A stretch of 64,000 nucleotides of DNA from Echria macrotheca (lineage: Eukaryota > Ascomycota > Sordariomycetes > Sordariales > Schizotheciaceae): NCBI GenBank assembly GCA_030411725.1, contig MU839830.1, positions 1,984,001 to 2,048,000 on the forward strand, written 5' to 3'. This document shows, in pieces, positions 55,105 through 64,000 of this stretch (position 1 is its first letter; each line of letters starts with the position of its first letter). The notes beneath the pieces were generated by a model. It searched no databases. It was not told the origin of the DNA and saw nothing but the letters and a program-made list of their open reading frames with translations. The translations under genes and the position numbers were made by a program.

Positions 55105-58100
55105 ATGGCACCCGCGTTGCCCATCAAGTTCCAGGAGCTGCTCCAGCTCAGCAGCCTGGGCGTCAACCAGCCGTCCATTACCTTCAATACCTGCGTACGC
55201 CCCGCCCACCTCAACCCTGACATCGCTGGCCGGAATCGCTAACCGTATTGCGATAATAGACACTAGAATCAGATTCGTTCATCTGCATCCGGGACAAGAA
55301 GGACGAGTCCGCATCGCCCGAAGTCCTCATCGTCGAGCTCAAGAACGGGAACAATGTCATCCGCCGACCGATCAAGGCCGACAGTGCCATCATGCACTGG
55401 TCGCGCCAGGTTATCGCCCTCAAGGCGCAGTCTCGCACTTTGCAGATCTTCGACCTCGAGCAGAAACAAAAACTCAAGTCGACCACGATGAGCGAGGACG
55501 TGGCCTTCTGGAAGTGGATCAGCGAAACCACACTAGGATTGGTCACCGAGAGCTCCATTTACCACTGGGACGTCTTCGACCCAGCCCAGGCGGCGCCGGT
55601 GAAGGCTTTTGACCGTCACGCAAACCTCCAGGTACGTATCTAGATAGCAGAGTATTTTTTGCGTTATTTCTAACTGCGCTCAGGCGAACCAAATCATCAA
55701 CTACCGAACAAGCGCCGACGGAAAATGGATGGTTGTTGTGGGCATTTCGCAACAAGCAGGACGCGTTGTGGGCGCTATGCAGCTATACTCGAAGGATCGC
55801 GGTATCAGCCAGGCCATTGAAGGGCACGCAGCGGCATTCGGTACCATCCGATTAGACGGCGCGCCTCAAGACACGAAGTTGTTCACATTCGCCGTTCGCT
55901 CCGCCACCGGCGCGAAACTCCACATCGTCGAGGTCGACCACCCAGAGACGAACCCCGTTTTCACCAAGAAGGCGGTTGACGTCTTCTTCCCAGCAGAGGC
56001 CGCGAGCGATTTCCCGGTTGCGCTACAAGTCTCCCAGAAGTACGGAATAATCTACCTAATCACGAAGTATGGGTTCATCCACCTTTACGACTTGGAGACG
56101 GCGACCTGCATCTTCATGAACCGGATTTCCAGCGAGACGATCTTTACCGCTTGTGGCGACAAGGACTCGACCGGTGTCGTCGGCATCAACCGAAAGGGTC
56201 AGGTGCTCTTCGTCAGTGCCGATGAGAACACGATTGTTCCTTACGTCCTCGAGAGCCACGGGGCCGAGCTCGCGGTGAAGCTAGCTTCCCGTGCCGGACT
56301 CCCGGGTGCCGATAACCTCTACCAACAGCGATTCGAGCAGCTCTTCAACAACGGACAGTACCAGGAGGCTGCTAAGGTCGCCGCGGACTCTCCAAGAGGA
56401 TTCCTGCGAACCCCACAGACCATAGAGCGGTTCAAGCGCCTGCCACAGCAACCTGGACAGATGTCACATATCCTCCAATACTTTGGTATGCTGCTTGACA
56501 AGGGTTCGCTCAACCAGCATGAGTCTATCGAGCTCGCCCAACCCGTGCTTGCGCAGAACCGAAAGCAGCTGTTGCAAAAATGGTTTAGTGAAAACAAGCT
56601 CGAGTGCTCAGAGCAGCTTGGCGACATGATTAGACCTCACGATCTCCCCATGGCGCTGGCGGTCTATCTCAAGGCAAACGTCCCTCACAAGGTTGTGGCC
56701 GGGTTCGCCGAGACAGGCCAGTTCGAGAAGATCCTTCCCTACTGCGCTCAGACTGGTTACCAGCCAGACTTTGTTCAGCTGCTCAGCCACATTGTCCGTG
56801 TGAATCCAGAGAAGGGTGCCGAGTTCGCTACGGCGCTGGCCAACAACGAGTCCGGACCCCTGGTGGACCTTGAGCGTGTAGTCGATATCTTCCAGTCGCA
56901 AAACATGGTTCAACAAGCAACAGCTTTCCTCCTCGACGCACTGAAGGACAACAAGCCAGAGCAGGGCCATCTGCAAACCCGGCTCCTGGAAATGAATCTG
57001 GTCAACGCGCCCCAGGTCGCTGACGCCATCCTTGGGAATGAGATGTTCTCCTATTTCGATAAGGCGCGCATCGCATCGCTCTGCGAGCAAGCAGGTCTTA
57101 TGCAAAAGGCGCTCGAGCTTTATGAGGACCCGGCCGCCATCAAGAGGGTCATCATCAACATTGCTGGGGCACCCAACTTCAACCCCGAGTGGCTGGTCAA
57201 CTACTTCGGCCGGTTGTCTGTTGAGCAGTCTATCGAGTGCCTCGACGCCATGATGAAGCACAACATTCGCCAGAACCTCCAGTCCGTCGTCCAGATCGCG
57301 ACCAAGTACGCCGATCTTCTGGGACCCCAGCGGCTGATTGATCTCTTCGAGAAGTACAAGACTGCCGAAGGATTGTACTACTTCCTTGGAAGTATCGTCA
57401 ATGTCTCGGAGGATCCCGAAGTCGTGTTCAAGTACATCGAGGCTGCCACCAAAATGCAGCAGATTCGCGAGGTCGAGCGCGTCTGCCGGGAGAACAACGT
57501 CTACAACCCGGAGAAGGTCAAGAACTTTCTCAAGGAAGCCAAGCTCAGCGAGATGCTGCCTTTGATGGTTGTCTGCGACCGCTTCAACTTTGTACATGAC
57601 CTGGTCCTCTACCTCTATCAGCATCAGCAGTTCAAGTCGATCGAGATTTACGTACAGCAGGTTAATCCTTCTCGAACCCCTGGCGTTATTGGCGGTCTTC
57701 TCGACGTGGACTGTGACGAAAGCATTATCAAGGGTCTGCTGAGCACGGTAAACCCTGTGTCCATTCCCATTGATGAGCTCGTTCAGGAGGTAGAGACGCG
57801 GAACCGACTCAAGCTTCTCCTGCCTTTCCTAGAGGCTACGCTTGCTGCCGGGAATCAGCAACAGGCCGTGTACAACGCCCTGGCCAAGATCTATATCGAC
57901 TCCAACAACAACCCGGAGAAGTTCCTGAAGGAGAACGACCAGTATGACACACTCACGGTCGGAAAGTACTGCGAGAAGAGGGATCCCAACCTGGCGTACA
58001 TTGCGTACCGCAAGGGCCAGAACGATCTGGAGTTGGTAAACATCACCAACGAGAACGCCATGTACAAGGCGCAGGCCAGATACCTGCTCGAGCGAGCCGA

Positions 58101-60333
58101 CAGAGAACTCTGGATGTTTGTCCTCAGCGAAAACAACATCCACCGCCGCTCGGTCGTTGACCAGGTTATCTCTACCGCCGTCCCGGAATCGAGTGATCCG
58201 GCCAAGGTCTCCGAGGCTGTCGCCTGCTTCGTTAGCGCCGATCTGCCAGCCGAGCTTATTGAGCTCCTGGAGAAGATTGTCCTGGAACCCACGCCTTTTA
58301 GTGACAACCAGAATCTGCAAAACCTGCTCATGTTTACCGCCGCCAAGGCCGATAAGGCCCGCGTCATGGACTACATCCACAAACTGGACAACTTCTCGGC
58401 GGATGACATTGCAAATGTGTGCATTGAGGTCGGCCTCCACGAGGAAGCCTTCGAGGTTTACAAGAAGATCGACAACAAGGAGGCCGCAGTTAATGTACTC
58501 GTCGAGCATGTCGTTAGCATCGACCGTGCCCAGGCATACGCCGAAGAGGTCGACATTCCTCCGGTCTGGAGCAAGGTTGCCAAGGCCCAGCTGGACGGCC
58601 TTCGAGTTAGCGACTCGATTGACTCGTACATCAAGGCCGAGGATCCTAAGAACTACCAGGAGGTTATCGAGATCGCTGTCGCCGCGGGCAAGAATGAGGA
58701 GCTCATCAAGTACCTGCGTATGGCTCGCAAGACCCTCCGTGAACCCGCCATCGACACCGCTCTCGCCTTTTGCTTCGCTCGCCTGGATCAGCTTCCCGAG
58801 CTCGAGGACTTCCTGCGGGCGACCAATGTTGCCAATGTCGAAGAGTCGGGTGACAAAGCGTACGCGGAGGGTCTGTTCGAGGCCGCCAAAATCTTTTATA
58901 CCAGCATCTCGAACTGGGCCAAGCTCGCAACCACTCTCGTCCACTTGTCTGATTACCAAGCCGCTGTAGACTGTGCTCGCAAAGCCAACAACATCAAGGT
59001 GTGGAAGGAGGTCCACGAGGCCTGCGTCGACAAGAAGGAGTTCCGTCTGGCCCAGATCTGCGGCTTGAACCTGATCGTGGATGCTGAGCAGCTTCAAGCC
59101 CTTGTCAAACAGTATGAGCGCAACGGCTACTTCGACGAGCTCATCAGCTTGCTCGAGCAAGGCCTTGGTCTCGAGCGTGCCCATATGGGCATGTTCACCG
59201 AGCTTGGCATTGCTCTGTCCAAGTATCACCCCGAGCGGTTGATGGAGCATCTTAAGCTGTTCTGGAGCAGAATGAACCTTCCCAAGATGATTCGCGCCTG
59301 CGAGGAGGCTAATCTCTGGCCCGAGTTGGTATTCTGCTACTACCACTACGACGAGTTTGACAACGCCGCTCTCGCTGTCATGGAGCGGCCCGAGAACTCA
59401 TGGGAGCACCAGCAGTTCAAGGAGATCACGGTCAAGGTTGCAAACCTCGAGATCTACTACAAGGCCATCAACTTCTACTTGGAACAGCATCCCTCTCTCC
59501 TTACGGACCTTCTCCAAGCCCTCACCCCCCGCATCGATGTTAACCGTGTCGTCCGCATGTTCCAGAAGTCAGACAACCTGCCTCTGATCAAGCCGTTCCT
59601 GCTCAACGTCCAGTCACAAAACAAGCGCACCGTGAACGATGCGATCAACGATCTTCTTATTGAGGAGGAGGATTACAAGACTCTCCGCGACTCGGTAGAG
59701 AACTACGACAATTATGATGCTGTCGATCTCGCCGGTCGCTTGGAGAAGCATGATCTCGTCTTCTTCCGACAAATTGCCGCCAACATTTACCGCAAGAACA
59801 AGAGGTGGGAGAAGTCTATCAACTTGTCGAAGCAAGACAAGCTCTGGAAGGACGCCATCGAGACGGCGGCAATTTCAGGGAAGCCAGAAGTTGTCGAGGA
59901 ACTTCTCAGATATGTAAGTCATTGGATTCCATTGCCCCTTCGTGGTTTGAAGTGTTGCTAACATGGGGACCAGTTCGTCGACATTGGCAACCGCGAGTGC
60001 TACGTGGGAATGCTCTATGCTTGCTACGACCTTATCCGCCCCGACGTCGTGCTGGAACTGTCTTGGCGCAACGGTCTCAACGACTTCACCATGCCCTACA
60101 TGATCAACCTCCTCTGCCAGCAGACCAAGGAGCTTGCGACCCTCAAGGCAGACAACGAGGCGCGCAAGGCCAAGGAGCGCGAGCAGGAGAAGGCCGACGA
60201 CAACACGCCCATTCTCGGCGGCGGAAGGCTAATGATCACGGCCGGTCCCGCCGGCGGCGCGGGCCGCACGTCTCCTGCGCCCTTTGCCCAAACAAATGGT
60301 TTCGCGCCGCAGCCGACCGGTTATGGCTTTTAG
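55105..60333 (+). CDS. chc1: Clathrin heavy chain
   Basis: Exons 55105-55194, 55260-55631, 55684-59913 and 59974-60333, 1683 aa, the expected length. Start in CACCATGG. Introns 65, 52 and 60 nt. Residues 1 to about 330 form the N-terminal beta-propeller (LPIKFQELLQLSSLGVN, FICIRDKK, IMHWSRQVIALKA, TSADGKWMVVVGIS) that binds adaptor clathrin-box motifs. From about 500 to 1570 the protein is made of clathrin heavy-chain repeats (ALELYEDPAAIKR, WEHQQFKEITVKVANLEIYYKA). The C-terminal part contains the trimerisation region and ends in Pro/Gly/Gln-rich QTNGFAPQPTGYGF. Three heavy chains form the triskelion coat of vesicles at the plasma membrane and trans-Golgi. Confidence 0.97.
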
Positions 60334-60952
60334 AGTGTAGCCCCGGTGCTGTCCTATAAGCGGATCCTCTACGATCCCGTTCAGAAGACCTGGTGGCTCC
60401 CGGTAAAGATACCTGGGGCAGATGCCTCGCGACCCCTCCCTGTGCAGGCCATTTACCCTGTAGGACCTACGCAGCCTTATTTTACCGGTCCAAAGTATTG
60501 AATGAAGGAATGTGATGCGGGGATAAGGGGTGTTGTAGGTAGTCAGAGGTCTGTGGACTGAGTTTGTAGTGTGCTGGAAAAGAGGGACGGGTTTTTTTTT
60601 CCATGTGTCACAAATACCTGTATGATAATCGAATGTTTGTTTGCCCGAATTTTGCTTGATGTGTTTCACTCTGTCAATTCGTCTATGGGGTGGTAAGCGG
60701 GATGCCTATGCGCGAGCATCTGGATATGGCCTGCTCAGTGGAGTATCATATCTGAATATGTGACGAGAATAGCGCCTGACGAAAGCTTCATGTATCGGAA
60801 ACAAAGGATAGATACTACTGATACGGACAAGTGATATATCTAGGCCTACGATGGGAGGCGCATCTATAGCAGCCTTTTGACAACCTAATGACATGAACAA
60901 CCCCTAAGCACCAGCAACCAATTCCAACAAATCCTTTCTCTTAACTAGCACC
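60334..60952. other. Convergent 3' spacer, CHC1 / pyruvate carboxylase
   Basis: About 620 nt of 3' UTR from both sides. A T9 run near 60592. No gene. Confidence 0.55.
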
Positions 60953-63900
60953 TCACTTCTTGTCGGAGGCCCTGACAATCCTGCAAACCAGGTCACTTCC
61001 ATCAACCGAGTCACCTTCCCTCACCATGAGGGAAGAGACAACACCGTTGTGGGGAGCCGAGATGACCATTTCCTGATATGTAATTAGCAGATGCGGATAA
61101 AAAGAAAACTGAACAACTCACCATCTTCATGGCGCTCAGCACGGCGAGCGGGTCACCCTTCTTGACCTCGGTACCATCGTGGACACGCAGTTCCACAAGG
61201 ACACCAGCCATGGGGGCGCCAACCTGGCTCGAGTCACCGGGATCGGCCTTGGGTCGGCTCACGTTCTCGACTGAGGCCTGCTTGTCGTCAACGGTAACCT
61301 GGCGGACCTCTCCGTTCATTTCGTAGAAGACCTCACGCTGTCCGGTATTCTCCGAAAGGGGACCGACAGCCAAGAGCTTCAGAATCAGAACCTTGCCCTT
61401 CTCAAGCTCCACGTGGAACTCCTCGCCAATCTCCGGCTTGGACAGGAAATACTTGGTGGGCAGAACAGACAAGTCGCCGAACTTGGCGACAAACTTCTTG
61501 TAGTCCTCAAACACCTTGGGATACATGACATAGCTGGCGACATCGCACTCGGTAACGGTGCCTCCAAACTTGCGCTGGAGTTCCTTCTTGACCTTGCCGA
61601 AGTCGATAGGCTCGAGGAAAAGGCCGGGGCGCTTGTCAAGCTTTCGGCGTCCACGAAGAGCGTTGGAGCGCAGAGGCTCTGGGAATCCACCATACGGCTG
61701 GCCCATCAGGCCCTCGAAGAACTCGAGGACCGAGCCGGGGAAATCAAGCTCGCTCGCCCGGGCCTTGACATCCTCTGGCGACAGCTTGTTGGACACCATG
61801 AATTGCGCCAAGTCGCCGACGACCTTGGATGTTGGCGTAACCTTGACGATGTCGCCAAGAAGGTCGTTGGCTTGTTCGTAAGCCTTCTTCGTCTCGAGCC
61901 ACTGCGACCCAAGTCCGAGCTGGGAGGCCTGGAACATCATGTTGGTGAGTTGGCCACCAGGAATTTCGTGCTCGTAAACCTCCGGGTCGGTGCCCAGAAG
62001 GTGAGCCTCAAAAGGAGAGTAGAGGAGACGAAGTTGAGACCAGTAGGTATCAAGAGCGCGGACATGGTGAGGGTTGAGGCCAGGGTCCTTGTCCGTGCCA
62101 TCAAGGGAGGCGAGGATCGCGTTAATGCTAGGCTGAGAGGTCATACCGGACATGCTATCGGTGGCGGCATCGACAGCATCAGCCCCAGCCATAGCGCAAG
62201 CGACCATGGAGGCCACACCGGTACCAGCTGAGTCGTGGGTATGGACGTGAATCGGGAGATCAGGATACTTCTTGCGGATAGAGCCGATGAGAAGAGTGGC
62301 AGCATGGGGCTTGAGGACACCAGCCATATCCTTGATGCCAAGGACATCAATGTCGAGAGCAACGAGCTTGTCGACAAGGTCCAAGTAGTACTCGAGGTTG
62401 TACTTCTTCTTGGGGTTGAGCATGTCTCCGCTGTAGCAAACAGTGCCTTCGCACACACCACCAGCCTTCTGAACGGCCTTGATGCCAACTTCAAGCTGGT
62501 TGATATCGTTCAAAGCATCAAATACACGGAAAATATCAACACCGTTCTTCTTGGCCTGGTCGACGAAGTGGTCAATGGCGTTATCGGGGAGCGAAGAGTA
62601 CGCCACACCGTTGGCGCCGCGGAGCAGCATCTGGAACGGGATGTTGGGAATCAGCTTGCGCATCTTCCGGAGACGATCCCAGGGGTCCTCGTAGAGGAAG
62701 CGCATCGCCACGTCGAAGGTAGCTCCTCCCCAGCACTCCAAGCTGTACAGGTTGGCGAGCGCATGGCTGGTTTCCTTGGCGATGTTCAGCAGGTCGACAG
62801 TCCGAACCCGGGTCGCGAGAAGGGACTGGTGAGCATCACGCCAGGTCGTGTCCATGAGGAGGCAGCCCTTGTAGTTGCGAACAGCCTTTGCGAAGGCCTT
62901 CGGGCCCTCCTCCAAGATGATGTTCCTCCAGCCCTTGGTGCAAGGTTGCGAGACATCAAGCTTCTTGCCGGAATCATCATAGAGGTCAGGAATGATGATG
63001 TCACCCTTGAACTTGGGCTCACCAATCTGGCCCTTGATGCTGCTACCATTCACGGCAACGTCACCAAGATAGGCCAGAAGCTTTTGAGCGCGGTTCTGGC
63101 TACCAACCAAGTCGAACAGCGAGGGGGTATCGTCAATGAACGTGGTCCAGCAGGTACCCTCGATGAAGGTGGGGTGGGTCAACAAGGAGGCCAAGAAAGG
63201 AATGTTGGTCTTGACACCGCGGATACGGAACTCGATCAGGGCTCGGAGAATCTTGCGGCGAGCAATTTCGTAGGTGGAGCCGTGGCATGTGCACTTGACC
63301 AACATCGAGTCGTAGTAAGGAGTAATGACTGCTCCCGCAAACCCGTTGCCACCATCGAGACGCACACCGTTGCCGCCCGCGGAACGGTACACCTCGATCT
63401 TGCCGGTGTCGGGCTGGAAGTTCTTGGACGGATCCTCAGTGGTGATACGGCACTGAATGGCAAACCCGCGAGTGCTGATGCGGTCCTGGGTAAGACCCAG
63501 CTGCTCGAGCGTCGCACCCGCAGCAATCTGGATCTGGGCAGCTACGATATCGATGCCTGTAATCTCCTCCGTGATGGTATGCTCGACCTGGATGCGAGGA
63601 TTGATCTCGATGAAGTAATACCGGTTCTGTTGGTCAACCAAGAACTCAGCAGTGCCGGCATTTCGGTAGTTGACAGACTTGGCGAGCTTAACAGCATCGG
63701 CCAGAATGGCATCTCGGACGTCAGTCGGCAGGTCCTTGGCGGGAGCGATTTCGACGACTTTCTGATGTCTCCGCTGAACAGAGCAATCACGCTCATAGAG
63801 GTGGACAACGTTTCCGTGGTTGTCTCCCAGGAGCTGGACCTCGATGTGCTTCGGCTTATCCAGGAACCGCTCGACGAAGACGGTGCCGTTACCAAAAGCG

Positions 63901-64000
63901 CTCTTGGCCTCCGACGTGGCACGTTCGAAGGATTCCTTGAGGGACTCCTGGTCACGCACGACACGCATGCCACGGCCACCACCGCCGTAGGCGGCTTTAA
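60953..64000 (-). CDS. pyc: Pyruvate carboxylase, 3' part
   Basis: Exons 61122 to beyond 64000 and 60953-61072 on the minus strand; about 1000 residues visible of the usual ~1190; the N-terminus lies off the right edge. The biotin-carboxylase half shows KAAYGGGGRGMRVV (ATP-grasp), HIEVQLLGDNHGN and EINPRIQVEHT. The carboxyltransferase half shows MDTTWRDAHQSLLATR and the metal-binding HVHTHDSAGTG. The biotinyl domain ends with the biotin site AMKM, immediately followed by a 49-nt intron and a 39-codon last exon (EMVISAPHNG...). The order BC-CT-biotin on one chain is that of eukaryotic cytosolic Pyc. It makes oxaloacetate from pyruvate, refilling the TCA cycle and feeding amino acid and organic acid synthesis. 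Confidence 0.96.

Noticed and set aside
56608..57624. 338-codon minus-strand ORF inside clathrin heavy chain
   Set aside because: Same reason; codon-bias shadow of the sense frame.
57829..59346. 505-codon minus-strand ORF inside clathrin heavy chain
   Set aside because: Antisense shadow of a clear gene; Leu/Val/Gly-rich make-up with no family motif.

Overview
The window is chromosomal DNA of a filamentous ascomycete, most likely a sordariomycete (Pezizomycotina). The evidence is short introns (about 45-65 nt) with GTRNGT donors and CTAAC-like branch sites, GC-rich coding sequence, the highest similarity I recognise being to housekeeping proteins of that group, a Kex2-processed pheromone precursor of the Cys-x3-GQ-x-Cys-Trp type, and long gene-free spacers. 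I cannot name the species. No transposon, virus, CRISPR array or RIP-like AT-rich block is visible. All identities come from reading the translations; exon joins were worked out by hand from splice signals, reading frame and family fit.

Layout, left to right. 0-10 kb: the 3' part of an ERJ5-like ER J-protein, a second small J-protein (four exons, convergent), a conserved unknown protein, an intron-containing tRNA-Tyr, proteasome subunit alpha7, and the rRNA-processing factor POL5. 10.3-15.6 kb: a 5.3-kb gene-free stretch upstream of a CDC25 phosphatase (15.6-17.4 kb). 19.6-34.5 kb: a CwfJ/DRN1 RNA lariat-debranching cofactor, a divergent RPB12-like zinc ribbon, the giant SSU-processome protein UTP20, mitochondrial ZIM17/HEP1, and cullin-3. 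35.1-36.3 kb: a tandem array of six tRNA-like Pol III genes. 36.3-49.6 kb: a gene-poor region with a Ser/Pro-rich protein carrying a C-terminal Zn2Cys6 motif, an ERG6-like methyltransferase, a small Cys-rich protein, and an alpha-factor-type pheromone precursor. 49.6-64 kb: a tRNA-Phe with a 53-nt intron, a mitochondrial DUF1640/CCDC90 protein, the rRNA m5C methyltransferase NOP2 (ten exons), clathrin heavy chain, and pyruvate carboxylase (cut by the right edge).

The most unusual content is the array at 35.1-36.3 kb. Each unit has a GGGCGGG/CCCGCCC acceptor stem, a D arm, a T arm with a perfect B box, A and B boxes, an upstream TATA-like element at about -40 to -47 and, in most units, a close oligo-T terminator. 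In place of a normal 17-nt anticodon arm each has a 50-80-nt hairpin insert with no usable U33/anticodon loop. Copies differ by compensating base changes in three separate stems, which argues for a conserved RNA fold. This looks like a family of tRNA-derived Pol III RNAs, or tRNAs with a non-standard intron, and I do not recognise it as a described family.

Functionally the rest is mostly core biology: ribosome synthesis (POL5, UTP20, NOP2), proteostasis (two J-proteins, alpha7, cullin-3, ZIM17), cell cycle (CDC25), trafficking (clathrin) and anaplerosis (pyruvate carboxylase). Several pairs are divergent and probably share promoters: J-protein/unknown, RPB12-like/UTP20, ZIM17/CUL3 and NOP2/CHC1.
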